From contig JAEPQZ010000002.1 in the NCBI GenBank assembly GCA_016758905.1, positions 1,240,001 through 1,304,000 on the forward strand: DNA of 64,000 nucleotides, written 5' to 3'. Shown here in pieces: positions 29,301 through 44,300 of this stretch. Source of the stretch: Umbelopsis isabellina. Lineage: Eukaryota > Mucoromycota > Umbelopsidomycetes > Umbelopsidales > Umbelopsidaceae. The position numbers and the translations under genes were made by a program. Each line of letters starts with the position of its first letter. Within the stretch, counting starts at the first letter, position 1. The notes beneath the pieces were generated by a model that was given only the letters and a program-made list of their open reading frames with translations, did no database searches and was not told the origin of the DNA.

Positions 29301-32300
29301 TCAAAACCAATTATGAGCCTGTCTCTGGCCAGACCGGTCTTATCCTCACGCTGTCAGTCAAATCGGAAAAGGGGGTCGATTTATGTGGACCGTTGGAGAT
29401 GAAGTTTGATATGAACCTGAAGGACATGAAAATGCATGCTAACGGCTTCCAAAGTTGGAGTCAAGCGAAAGAAATGGGCTGTGACGATAGAATACAGAAG
29501 ATTCGTTCCACGGTGGCTTGGTACACTCAGTTTCACCTTCAAGGGTAAAGGCTTTTCTGAATCAACTTCATATCATATATAACATCTATTGACCACCGAC
29601 ATTTGCAGTGATTACGATTACTTTGAGCATACGGGCGAAAAGGGCCAAATTCACTCGAGCAGTTACACCCATTTCCGAGATATCAAGAACAACTTGACAT
29701 TCATAGGATCCTTAGCTGAAGACTCAGGATATACGTATTTCAAGTGTGATTTTTCCGCCAACACCTTTACAATTCACAAGGATGCGGCTGGCAAAACGCT
29801 AAAGCCCAATCAGGAAATAGACCTCATCAAAGTTCTAATTTTACATGGTAATGACCAAGAAAGCCAGATTTGGGATACGTATGCTTCTTACTTTAAAGAC
29901 GAACGCTCCATTTCTGGCGATGATAACCCTGAGCGCCATGTTAACGGCTGGACATCGTGGTATTACTACTATGGAGATGTTAGCGAAGAGATCGTGATGA
30001 AGAACTTAAACGCAATCATTGAAAGAAAATATCCTATCAACATCTTTCAAATTGATGATGGTTTTCAAACTGCTATTGGAGACTGGCTTTCAATCAACAA
30101 CAAGTTTCCCAATGGTATGAAGAATTTGGTGAGCAAAATCTCCAAGCATGGCATCAAAGCTGGCTTATGGCTAGCTCCATATGCGATTGGATTCAACAGC
30201 CGAATCGTGAAAGAGCATCCTGATTGGATATTAAAGGAAGAAAACGATTCTCGCAAGATGCTCGTTGCTGGACCGAATTGGGGTGGATTTTATGCTTTGG
30301 ATTTGTACAATGAAGGAGCAAGAGAGTACCTCCGTGATGTGTTTAACACAGTCTTGAACAAGTGGGGATTCGACATGGTAAAGCTGGACTTTTTGTTTGC
30401 AGCGGCTATGATCCCTCGTCTTGGTAAGACTCGTGGTGAGATTATGTGGGATGCCGTCAACTTTCTTCGAGAAATTATAGGTCCCACAAAGATCATTTTG
30501 GGATGTGGTGTACCTCTAGCACCTTCTTGGCGCAAGGTTGACTATTGTCGAATCGGATCTGATGTTGCGCCATGGTGGGAAGGTAAAGTGCCATGTCATA
30601 AATCTTACACTGGCCGCCACTCTTCATACTAAAACACGCTCTACAGATACTAAATTGAAAATGCTGCATGTTCGTGAGCGTGTCTCAACAGCCAACTCCT
30701 TGGTATCAACTCTGAATCGATGGGCCATGTCGGATCGTATGTTTGGCAATGATCCTGACGTCATGATATTGCGAAGCAAGAGCAACAAGTTGAAGCCGGA
30801 TGAAAAGTACACTCTTTGTACCGTCAACAATATCCTTGGTGCTTTGGTGTTCATCTCAGATGACGTATCAGAGTACACTGAAGCTGAACATATGTTGTAT
30901 TCAGCGACATTCCCCAAAGTACAAGCCAAGGTCAAATCCGTCATTGAATTTAGAGAGGAGCTGTACTGTATCCACTTTCACGTTCACCATACCAAAGATA
31001 CAGTTTACCAATACACAACTTATGTCAACTTGTCTGGGGAGAAGCAGAGCATATATTTACCGGCAGCCGACAAGGACACACATTTGTACTTTGCCACGGA
31101 TAACGACATGCACACTGATGATCCCGACACCAAAGAGTACTTGTTTTATCAGCCATCTACAGTCGCGCATCTGAAGCCACATGAAACCAAGACATTCAAG
31201 CATATTCCTCCACCTGGCACTATTCACTTGATGGGTACAACTGGGCACATTGTGCCTGGTACCGAGATAGAGAATATCACCAAAGGCGGTGAATCGGTGA
31301 CAGTGGATTTCATGCCAACTCGCATCCGTACAACCAAAGTCTTGCTTGGTGTTGGCAACTATCAAGAGAAGAACAGTGCTGGTGGTTTAACCGTTAACGG
31401 AAAGCCTGCCGTCTATGAATCGTTCGCCATCAGTGGACAGGATAGAAGCAAAGTCTATGCTGCGGTCATCCAGCAATAGCTCGTTTTAAATACCCTACTA
31501 AACAATAATCATGTATTTTACAGGGAGGGATTTTTTAAATGAAATTCATGTTACATATGTATGCAAATGCTTGTTAGTTAGTCTGATTTTATTATATAAC
31601 TACAATGAAATATAATCTATTTCAAGTTCTATATGTTAAGGTATAACCCTTGATTATCTTGAGAGGAGTAAGCGGGTGATATATGTCAAAGGGTAAAACT
31701 CTCATAACTATGAGGCAGGTGCGGCCGATTGGTTTTCCAGGTCACCGTTAGCTTCCTGATCTCTATTGGCCAATTTATTCTTTGCTGCCAGCTTGGCCTT
31801 TTTCTTTTCTTCTTTTTGAGCCATTCTTTCGGCGCGTTCAACTCTCCATGTTGGTCCATATTTGAACTCAACCATCATTAACACGCGAGATATAAAAAGA
31901 ATGATTGAGATAAGCGTGAGCATCCCTGAATATTTCATCCTGGTAAGTAACATATAGTAATAACAAGACTCTTTATACAAAAATGTACTTACATCCTACA
32001 CCGAGTCGATTTATACCCGGTGCAATGCATACGACAGCAATGGCACCCATCCAGCATCTTGTGAGGTTATTGGATGCGACGATAGATGCTGATGCCTAGC
32101 AAATAAAAACGTCAATTACATTCTACAAATCTTATTCAACGCTATGTTGATACAATACCTTTGGAAACAGATCCACCAATAGTGTAGAGGTTGCGCTAAA
32201 CGTGGCAGTAGAACAGTAGCCCACTGCAATTGTCCTAGTTAGATCCTAGATTCCAGACTACTACAACTGCTTGTAAACGCGATGTCAACTTACATATTAA

Positions 32301-35300
32301 TTGGAAGATCAGAACAACTGGCAATGGCCCGTTGTATTGAAGAGCCCATCCGTATACAATCAGAAATACATTGTATACAATACCCCATATCCATGTGTAC
32401 CGCATACGCGTTTGTTCGATAGGAAAACTTGGATCCAATCGGCCTCTGCGAGCTGCTTTGGGATCGATGTTAAGCCTCTTAACCGTTCTTTGAAACTCCC
32501 AGTTCAGCAAGCGTCCAGTTGATAGTGATCCGCAAACACAGCCAAAACCATTAGCAATATAACACAACCCAATCTGCAAATCGTTCAAACCATAGATGGA
32601 AGCGAAGAGAGATGACATGCTGACAAGCACAGCATAGAAGCCAAAGTATTGCAAAGAGTTGTACATAAGCAAGCAGAAGACATCCTTCTCCAGGACATAC
32701 ATAAACGGGATAAACGGATTGGGTAGTGCCAGAAACCGACCCATGGGAGCAGACTTGACTCTCTCTTCTGGAGGTGTGGCACGTCGTTTCAGCCATTCTT
32801 GGGGTGTAGGATTGGCATAGCCTGACCCATTGCCGACCAAAGACCGCAATGTTTCGGACAAGAAAAAATACAGCAAAAACCACATGAACACTGCTATAAT
32901 AGCCAGCACCCAGAAAATCCAACGCCATCCAAGTTTTTGAGACTGCAAAAGAAGTCCATGACGTTAGCTTATGTCATTGTCGAGCCATCAACCGCGAATG
33001 AGGTAAGCTACTTACGATGATTCCTCCAATAACTGGACCTATGACCTGTAGATTATGTAGAAGATAAGTATACCACTTTTTTTGTTAGCTTGGAGACAAA
33101 GTATTGTAGAAAAGCTTACAGGCCCCAACTAGAATCACGCAACAAGGATATGTTAATTATGACATGGCAACAAGTGTAAGTCGACATACATAGACAGTGA
33201 TGCTTACCATAGCACCGGCGGAAAAAATGCCCATATATCCTGCTCTTTCGCTTGGCGTACAAATATCACCTGGAAAAAGAATTAGATAACTTGGTCGCAT
33301 AAAGGGGTCTGGTAGAATTTGGTCTGATTTACCTATTGTTCCAGCTCCGATGGCAACCACTGAACTGGAGCCAAAGGCTTGAACCATTCGTAGCACCAAC
33401 AAGCCCGCATAATTAGGTGTTAAAGCAACGCCTATACATCCCCCAATATAAATGAGAATCGTCACCAGATACACTGGCCGACGACCCCAGTGATCTGCGA
33501 TCGTACCCCAGAAGGACGGAGAGGCGCCTTGGAGAATCATAAAGCTGCATCATATAATAACGCACCGCTTGTTAGTAAGAATGCAATATTTTGAGAGATT
33601 GATCTTATTTGTAGTGACACCTACAGTGTGATAGTCAGGTTGACTAGTTCGTCATTTACACCAAGGTCCTACAAATTTGTGTGAGATTTGCTGGTAGCTA
33701 GAAATGGTGATATCATCGACGACTATCGTCCGTTACAAACCTGTTTCACGTTGTTCAAAGCTGGAAAGTAGATGTTGGCGGTGAAAGGAGACAAAAAGCC
33801 TGCTGACGAAGCCAGTAAACACAAAATCATGCGCTTGCGTTTGGAGTGGATCGAGTACGCTTCTTTGTCACTGGCATTAGTGGGTATTGTCTGCAGCTTT
33901 TCTTCCCTGGGCATATGTGAGGAGACGTTGTCCAGAGTGTCGACTAATATGAGCGAGTTTGAATCTTCTGATTCTGGTTGATTTGTCGCTGATTGATCAA
34001 TTGGTTGTGTTTTCTCCTTCTCGTTTTCTGCCATGGCATAAAAAGGTCTAAGAAAAGGATAAAAGAATAAGAAAATTTAACCCGGATTAAAGACTTTAAT
34101 ACATGTTATAAATTTTTGCCGCTGATTTTGGGAAAAGATATTGGCAATAAGTTTTACCACAGTTTGCAATTCCGATCGCTCGGTCTGCACGGCGCCACAA
34201 GCAGTGGCTGAAAAATAACAGTGATCGACCATCCTATGGTGTGTTAGCTCTCAAGTGAGTGTTGTGCAGTATGACAGATCTGTTAGGTGAGTGATGGCTC
34301 TCCTTCGGATATATTGGGATAGAAAAGGAAGACAAACTGGTTTTGCCACACATGTACGTAGTAAAACCGCGCAACCTAATTTTTCTTTTTACATAGCTCT
34401 TGGTGCCGGCCCGTCACGCTTTTTGCATGGCCCATGGTGCCGGCAGCTGGCACATTATTTCACTCTAATGTTAGAACATCAGTGTCGCCGAAATATCTCT
34501 CAATATAAGCTTTTTGTGACCATACCGCTTTACTTTCGCTCTGAGCCGAGACTTTGCCCTTGCGTAAATGGGAGGTTTGCTATAAGTATATCCAAAGCGT
34601 TAAGCCATTGCAACGCCTTGAAAAGGCAATTGTTGAGTATTATAAGTCAATAAAACGAAGCCCGCCATAACCGAAGAGATTCGGAGTGATTAGAGAGTGA
34701 GTGTAACAGGGGAATAATATAAGCAGGCTGGCTATAATTTGCTTCGGCAACCTAAGCGATATGACCAAAGTTCTGTAATTCAACTGAAACATTATCGGCA
34801 TCGGATGTCTGCGCAGCCCCTTACACCTAGCCAATACAAATGGACCGGATTTCCACACGGGACCACTACATGCCATTGTATATTTCCAAAACCATGGATA
34901 CTTGTAGATAGAATATGGAAGCTGATTATAACCAAATTTGACGATTTGTACCGATTTCGCCTCCACCATTTTTGTTCTACTTATTTGTCAGCTAAAGATA
35001 TGTGCAGTAGACAAAAGGCTGATGGATGTATCAAATTGTGTTGTGAATTTTATTTTGAATTTGAACGCATTTTTTATAGTGATAGTGATAAGAGATGCCG
35101 TGGTTACGAATGAAAGACTATATACATGACGATAAGTAAAAAGTGCTTAATTACATTGTGGAGAATAATATATGTTATGAAAAAGGGAGTGCGTGCATGG
35201 TATACTGAACATATTAAATGATAAAGGAGGCGTACTCTGGTTTAAATTGCAGTAATAGCTTCACTAAGCTGGTTCTCGTAGTCTGGAACAGGAGGAAGTG

Positions 35301-38300
35301 CAATCACCGAGTTAAAATACGTAGGAGGGCATTCTTCAGTCTCGTAGGCGGGAGGAGTAGGCATTTCACCTTCCCAAACATGCTCTCTTGACGTAATCAC
35401 CAAGGGGATGTCAATCTGGCAAACGCGAATAGGATACGAGGCCGACTGGTTATGGGATCGATGACGGAAGGTCTTTGGCCTAGGAAGTGTCAAGGGAAGG
35501 ACCATTGAAGAGGTAGAGGTAGAAGAAGAGGTGCTACGAATACTGGAAGCAGAGCTATGCACTTCCTCCTCCTCCGGCTCTTCCTCATTATCGGAACACG
35601 CTGGGGTGGTAGGAGCTGATTTGACCTTTCGCTTGGAAGGCTTTTGGAAATCCTTGACCGATCTATCCTCTATACTGACTTTGACTACAATCTTGTGTGT
35701 GACCTTTAGCAACTTAGTGTTGGTGTCGGCATTGACGCGAGGGCATACGCGGAACACGGCATTGTAATCATGTGTTTCGCTCGAGTCGTAGTCAGGGGCC
35801 TTGGATGGGAAGAAAGTGCTTACACCAAGAGGAAGCTGGATATCCAGTTTACTTGAGGCATGTGCGTTGACAGCCTGCACACCAGTGGTACGGTAATGAA
35901 TAGTTTCTTGTAGTGCACATGAAACCTCACGAATGGCGGAAGAATATGGTCGAAGTAAGTCAAAATTCAGGTTTAATTTGATTAATCCTCCCTCTCTGTA
36001 TGTCATATCGGGAGCAGTGGCTTGATAATGCATTAGTTCTTCATAAACTCCTTCAATGCATTCGGTATTGTCTATTGATGCGAATTCACTCATCAGACAT
36101 CGTCTCAGCACGATGGCCTTTTTTGCTGTGATATCGTTGTTGAACATGGGCCGATGAATGGAAGTGCGAATGCGATAGGTGATGCGACCATGCTTACTAA
36201 CAAATGTTGCTGGCAAGGTTGAAGGAAGTTCGAATTCGAAAGGATAGATATGGTCTCCAGGGTTCAAAATCTTTGTATTACCATCTTCACCGTGGAAATG
36301 TTTGTGCTTTGATATTAAAGTACGAGTTTCCACACCTTCTGAAGCTGGTGCAATGGAAACAGGTGGCTTCAGGTTGACTCTCAGCTTTCCTTCCAAGCTG
36401 ACGAACAGTCGTCGAATCTTCAATGGTTTGGCAACATGTAAAATACAATTTCCTTTGACGATACAGCCATCAGATTCGTCATCTGCTAGACCGTATAGGA
36501 TGCCAGTGAATGAAGGATCGATTTCGATATCAATTGCAACGTCGTCTTTACTCGGCATGTTTGGCAAGTAAAAAGTAGTGAGAGCAGAAGGAAAGGACAA
36601 TAGATACGAAAGTAAAAAAAAAATGTGAAGATAATGAAATCAGAGCCCATGTCAAATTTATAGGAAGTTCCAGATATAGCACATAAAAAAAAATTGTTGT
36701 TCGGAACATGAATTATGACCATCTAAGTGCGGATCACCAGCGATAAACAAAAGACTGACAAATCCACCTCAGCTGCGGCACCCTTTGAATCAGCATACGT
36801 ACGCTGTGCCTTTACTCTTTCCTATATAATTTAACTTTGACTACAATCCGAATAGAGTACACGCAATCACCATTTCACATGTGTTTTACATCTCACGTCA
36901 CCACTTTAATGCGTAAGTTCTACATACAGGGTAAGGGTTAGCAAACCATGGAAATTTTTTATTAAATCTATTGTAAACGTGCATTGTCAAGGGTTTGGCA
37001 TAAGGGGTTCTATCTAGTTATATCGAAACCAGCAAATCGGGTTGGTAATCTGAGCTTGACTATTCGCTGATATAATATAAATATTGCGAAACATGTTTGA
37101 GCTGGCTGGGCTAAAGTAATCATTTGTCCGCATCGGCATCGGCACTGGTGGTTTTGGCTAGGCAACCCTCAACTTGTTCTATCAAGTCAGCTTTCCGGGT
37201 TTTGACGGTAACCCCCCTGCTGATTAGCCATTGCCTCAATATAGCCACAGTGCACTATGTTAGCATTAATTTTATGATGAGAACACGATCTGGTACAAAA
37301 AAAAAATGATGTATCCGAAACCAACTAGCCTTTTGTAGTTCACCTTGACTATACAATTCTTCTACATCGTATTTCTTGTCGGCAGCTGAACGATGCTGTG
37401 ACTAATATTTACAGATTGCAAACAGTTAGAAAACAACGTGGTGAGGGCTGTGTTGGAAATCAAAAAAGATTTGCCACGTTTAGTTTTTTTGGCTTTCCGT
37501 GAGCGGAACTTACCTTGGCTTCAAGCGGTGCTGATTGCTGTCCTTCGAAACTCCGACCGATAATATCGTTAAAGGCCTGTATCTCTTTTCCTATTCTCTG
37601 TTATAATATTAAATATATCCATTACAAAAAATGTCATCGATTATGTGATACAAAAAGATGATCGCTCTCAAACCTTATGTATGGCTTCGTATCTAGGTAT
37701 AGTCTTATCAGCCACTTCTTCCATTGGATGCTCTAAAGCCGCAGCTTCTAGCCCTGCATAATGTCTCTGCAACACTAGATAGATCTCTGTTTTAAAAACA
37801 AAGCAGAAAAATAATTCCAATAAATGATTTTGGAGGCATTGAATGTGTATATACCTGGATTTTCATACGCAAGTGGGTCAAATCGTCCTTTGATACTTAA
37901 ACGTTCAACAAACGCTTTGGCAGCATCGATTTGTTCATCATTGGCTTCATGTCCTTGAACGGGTAGCACTGATCGAATATCGTCTGCATATGGCATCACG
38001 ATAACATGAAACCCAGGGGGTCGGACTTGCTCATCTTGGTTATCCAAGACTTCTTCCTAAAATATATACAATACGTAAATGGGTTTTTGCGATTGCGATC
38101 AAAAGGCAAAAAAGAGTATCTACCTGTGGCATTAGGATGGCTAATTTGGGAAGTGCATTTGTTCGACGGGTGAATGAACATAATATGGCCATCTGCTTCT
38201 TGAGAGTTGATCGCAATAATGCTGTGAAAGTTCTGGTACTGCCGTTATATTCCTAAAAATACATATTGGTGTCAGAGCTTTTCTTTTTTGCTATTTTTGT

Positions 38301-41300
38301 GTAAAACCAATAAAACATTAATTTTTACATAGTCATTGGGATAGATGAAATAAGAATGCGTAATATTCCAATGGGGCAGGACGTGCTTCTGCTCTATAAA
38401 TCCTAATAATCGGATACCTAACAATAGGTCATGTCAGCTAACAAAGCTGGACAATGTCAATTATTCTCATTTTCTTCCGTATTTTACCAGGCTCGCCAAA
38501 TGTTCGGACTTCCGCCAATTCGTCTTTTGTAAATACGATAGGCTCACTACCGATGGTATAATAGTACTTTATATCGGTAGGAAGGAGGAGTTGATCGGTA
38601 TCAACACATTTCCAGGTGACAACTGACTCGACTTCTTTGATTTGCTCGCCTGTCACTACTACTTTTTGGAAAGCACTTCGAGTCTGCTCACGCACTAAGG
38701 CATAGCTGTTCAAAAGATAGAAAATTTTTTAAAAATCAGCCAATCGTGCTCGTGCGCTCCCGACATTTTCCTGCGATAACCTGTCTTTACCCGACAACAC
38801 CAATGGTCATCTCATCGTTTAGATGAAATGGGACCCTGAATTCCGATCGTTTTTTGATCTCCTTCCGCCTGATTTTTTGCAATAGCTCTTTTAGTCTTCC
38901 CGATGACCGAGGCTTTTCTAAGGGCTGTTGAAAGGTGGTATCACTTTCTGCCGCCTTCATTGCTTCATCTGATTCAATGATAGCCTGCAGGGGGTTATTA
39001 TTAGATCTAGGCCCTGATAGAGTTGGTTTATGCGAAGCACTCATACCGAATAAAAAAAGTCATTGTTGAAATGCTGTCCTGGTTTGTCCATGCTAAACAG
39101 TTCTATCCGAATACCGACCTCCCACAGGTCCTGATTTGAAGTTGATCGGCAACATTTTAGTTAGGTGTTTAGGCAAATAGGCAAAAGTGATACAGGCAAC
39201 CCAGATTCATTTTCTTTATACCTTGGCGCGACGAATGGCAGCGTTTCGCAGCCCTATATTAGTAGAATGAGGATTTTCTTCATTGGTCAAGAGGAAGATA
39301 CGTCGCGTTCCTTTCTTTTTGGAGCTGCAGGACGACATTTTAGTAACCGCCTATAGCCCTGATAGCACACATGCTACCGTTCTCATACCTGAGAGAAAAT
39401 ATATTGGATGCTGTCCAGAATACATTGCCAAGAGGAAACTCCTCTGAAACCGAACCATACTCTTTTTCAAAATTGTCCAAGTCTGCATAGAAGGTAATAG
39501 ATAAATCAATCATAGAGCAAAACCAATAGCCCGCGTCACAACATGTTGCCATACTCTCTGCAATGTTCTCGATTTCTTTGATCCGGGGCGCATCGGGAGA
39601 ATCCAGGTTTTGCAATAGATAAATGTGCTCATGACCCGCATCATTTTGTTTAACTCTCTACAATAACATATTCGGTTATGTTTGCGAAGGATTAACCCCG
39701 TTCCAGTCTATCGCGTACTTACAGTGCCGTACAACAATATGCCCACGGAGTCCGACGCGCTGCCAAATGCTTTGCTGAGAAGCACAGATCGTACAGCTGT
39801 TAAAGCTGATTGAAGCGGGATTTCTCCATTGTCTTGCGGTTCAAGCATAGCAGGACTCGCGTCTATAACAAAGAGTATGCTGTCGTGATTGGTGTAGTCA
39901 TCCTATAATAGGCGTTGTTTGTTAGCTTGAGTTCTCCTGCATCGACAATGTAAATCACAAAGTTATATACAGGCTGGGTTTCCTCCAGGAATTCCTCTTC
40001 CTCTTCTCTGTCTGCATTCCAGGACTTACTCATTGCAGATTCTTCAATAGAGAGTGTGGAGCGGGCGCACAAGTTAAAATATTCAAATGCCGCAGCTGGT
40101 GCGATATTTTCAAATTGACACAGTATATACATTTTATTTGTTCTTTGCATTGCTGGAAATATAGCATATATAATAACGTAAAAACCTATTTTTTTCAAAG
40201 GCTTGCTACAAGGTAATAGGGTATGGTTAGGGTTTTTGGAATTAGACAGAGTCCCTTGTCAGCGAAAGATTGGGAACTCATAAGAATATCAAGAAGTGGA
40301 ATAAGACAGCTGGGACCAAGGATGATGAGTGGGGAATTTGGACGGTGGCTCGTCATCGGGGTTATTTTCAAGTTGTTGCAATCTCCAAAGAAACAGCATC
40401 ACTGCTGAGGAGATTATGGTAGCAATCATAATGGCGGCGATAAATCTCCGCAACAGTATATCGTGTTCCACCATCTTGGAATCCAGCCATTGTCGGAAAG
40501 TGGGTTTTGGAAAGTGCTGAGCAACGCAAGCAGAACTTGTTGCATGCTGATGCTGCCGGGAATAAGTGTACGGCGGAGGAGGTTCCTTTGGGATCAAGAG
40601 TGTGTGCTCATTCGCCATGACAACCGGAAAAGGAAGAGTGTGGCAATACACTAGTTTGCAGCTGCCAAGTTAGAAAATGAAAGAAGAAAAAAAAATTCTA
40701 ACCTGATTGCTGCTTGGGCACGCTGCCACATTACCAAACATTGCCAGCAAACGCCTCATTCAATTATTTTGTGGCCACATATACTAGTAAAAGATGTAGA
40801 AATCTTTATGCCCTGCAACATATACGCTTTTGCTGATGAATAGAAACCTTTTTCCTTTTAAAATGATCTCCAACTGTTCGAAACCGGCTTGGTTAGACGG
40901 GGTGTCTGCTCTCAGGGACTCTTACACTCCTTATCAACTATGACGCTGATAGCCAAACACACACACAAACATGTTCACAAGCCTCTCTTACCAGCTGATC
41001 TACCTCTGTGCAGAGCTTGCCTCTCCAAGCAAACGGTTGCTGGCTAAGGAGATATGCCCTTAACATACTGCTTGACTAGGCTAAACATTATTATCGTTTT
41101 CTTTCCATTGTTTTCCAAATGCTAGGGGCATCAAAACAGGGGCAAGTGGTCATGCCAAATCGACAGTAACAGATCGAAAGCTCGATGACTACTCCTTCCC
41201 CTGAAAATCTCAAATGCGCCTCAAGGCACTGTTGCTTTGCGAGATTATTGAACTCCCTCGCGACTACTTTATTACTTGTTTTTGCTTCTTATAGCTAAAC

Positions 41301-44300
41301 TTGATGTAAAAATAATATATGTTTTTTTTTTGACAATATCGGAACAAATCTCAACTAGAATAATCCGGGCAACGTTACAATAGCAATGCCTCCAGCCAAG
41401 GCAAGTACTGTACCGAGTGTAGACAGTTGTATGGCTGATGAGCCCGAGGTGGTTGATGAGACCGAGTTAGTGTCATTGATGGTGACATTTGAGCAGGTCT
41501 CATTGCTATGTTGTTGCCACCATGAGCACTCTAATTGGTAATTCTTTACAAACGCTTGTTGGTCGTTAAAATTACACGAAGTGAAACAGATACCAGCAGC
41601 TGTCATATAGGGAATGTAGTTGGGGGAAGATTTGTTACATTGGAAAGATATGGAGGTCAAAAAGTTTGCAGACTGGGAGTCGGTAGTATAGTCGGGAGAG
41701 ATGGACTGGCCAGCTTGCTATCATATAGGAGAGACGTTCATTGATCTGGTATCAACATCTTATTTGTAAAGTTGAGCATTCTTACCAATTTGCAGTCATT
41801 AATACAGGACGGCTCGGTATAATTATAGGAAGGATTGCAGCCTGTTGCAGCCAGGGCTGTGCTGGCACCAGCAGCAGCAACAAGTAGGAAGTTCAAGAAA
41901 GGCATTGGAGCAAAGTGAAAGAAGGAATGTAGTTGATAAAAAATTGGTCAAGGGAGAAGGGAGTGTCTATTTATTGTGTAGCAGAGCTGTGAGGAGTATT
42001 TTTGACTGTCCATTCTTCTCTTTCCTTCTGGCATTAGCTCCTTGCATCCGCTGCCTCTCGGAGCCTTCCGCATTATCAGATTTTTCCATGGTACAGCATA
42101 AGGTTGTGATTCCGCTGGATCAGATAACTGTGTTTGCAATTCTGTGAGCAGCGGCAAGAAAGAGCGGCGCGCTGCGGCAACAGCCGTGAGACGAGTTTTG
42201 AAACTGAGAAAGTGGAGACGAATGTCAAATAACCGTTAAACTCTGAGGCAAACCAATGTTTTCACTGCCCGGTCAACACTCCGTTCTCATAACTAATGTT
42301 CTTTCAGCTCAGCATTTACTCAATTGCTTCCCCCGTCTGTCACATGGAAGACTTGGAACACAAGAAAGATTCAGAACGGTCGTTGTATAAAGTGCTTTTG
42401 GGAATTTAGAGAAAGATCTGATAAAGCGGAGTATTGAAAATACTCCAGGAAAGTCATATACAACGGCACTCGGGCCAACAGTTGACAAACGAATCTCTCT
42501 TTCCCCCTTTTCACCATGCTGCGTTGTCTCTCAAGGTCCAGAGAATATTACCAAGACAATGTATTTCAAGATTCGAAATCTCGAAAATTCTTGTGGTTCA
42601 TTCCTCTAGCCCCAAACACGCATCCATTACAATTCTTTGCCTTTCTGCTGGCTGTATTTGTAGCTATGACTATTGTCGTATACACAAGTGCTTCACAAGC
42701 CGTTATCATTAGCACAATGTTGCACATATCAGATTCCAGTGGAGATGTGACCGGCTCCTTGGCACTTTATGGAGAGATCGTTGCCTTGGCTATGGTAGTA
42801 TTCTGGGGAACTATCTCCGACCGCATTCAAAAACGCACAGTCTACTGCTTTTCTCTCCTGCTTATGGGCCTGGCAGTGTGCTTATACCCGCAAGTTGAAA
42901 GCCTGTATCCGGGACTACTATTGCTGAAACTCGTTTTTGCTGCTGGCTCGGCTGGCTGCACAACCATGATGGCAGCTATGATGACAGATGTCGTTCATGG
43001 AAAAGGTGGACTCGTGTCTGGTCTCATTGGGGCATGCTCAGGTTTGGGAGCCATCTTTGCAGCATTTGTCTTATTTGCTGTTCCAGCGAAGCTTGGTGTT
43101 GCTACCAAATCACCTGTACAAGGAGTTGTAGTCGGTTGGGGAATTATCGGTGGTTGCATACTTTTCTTGGGGATCATATTGTGGTTTTGCTTGCCAAAGA
43201 GCAAACATGGCACCACAGAACCAATATATATCAGAATCAAGAAAGGAATTCTATCTGGAAAAGATCCAAGAATTTCACTGGCATTTGTCACAAGTTTTTT
43301 TGCTCGTGCAGACGAGATTATCATCACTTCATTCATTTCTCTATGGGTGAATCAATATTATATTGACGTTGGGCAATGCAAAGTGGGATCTCCTTGCTAT
43401 ATGGCCATGGGAACCACGGGTGCCATGACCGGCATAGCTCAATCTGTCTCGCTAGCTTCAGCACCTTTTTTTGGCCTGGCTAGCGAATATCTTCCTCGTC
43501 CTTACCCAATCATTGCTGCAGGTCTGATAGGTGCCGCCGGTTGCTTCCCGTTTGCATTTTCTTTTGATCCCACATCCAGGACTAGCCTTGCATTTGTCAT
43601 ACTTATAGCCGTTGGAGAGCTAGGTAATTTTCGGAAAACTGGTTTATGGGGCTGTAATATGATATATTTATTTTTCTTTTCTTTAACCCCTTAGGTATGA
43701 TCATCTCCGGAATGGCTATGCTCAATGGACCATATGTGCCAAAGGATCTACGAGGGAGTATTTCTGGCACATATTCGTTTATCGGTGCTATTGGAATCAT
43801 TATCATTTCAAAAATAGGTGGAGTGCTCTTTGATAAATGGATGAAAGGTGCTCCTTTCTTGTTACTCGGCATTGGGCATTGCTTGGTGTCGGTCTTTGCC
43901 ATAGTAGTATTGTTGCTGAACAAGCGACTTGAGAGCAGGGATCGTCTCAGAGACGAACACGAGCGAAACCAGGGGCAAGAGCAATCTGTCTCTGCTCAAG
44001 ATTTTGAAAGCTTGGAATACCCTTCAGAAATTAAACGTTAACATACACTTTTGCCTCACGCGATATATCACTTTTTGTGACTGAGCTCTCGCCATGACGC
44101 TATTGTCGGAGAGTATAATAGACTATGATAAAAACCCAACTTATTACAAACCGATCGAGTTCGCATTTACTTCTTCGCCCTGACTAAGAATGTCGTCCTT
44201 TTGGGGAACGAGCGAGTTTGATGAATTAATAAGTATGCTAATGACTTGTATATGCACAGTAAGATTACTAGCCAGCAATAACTCACAGTTTGAATTCGTT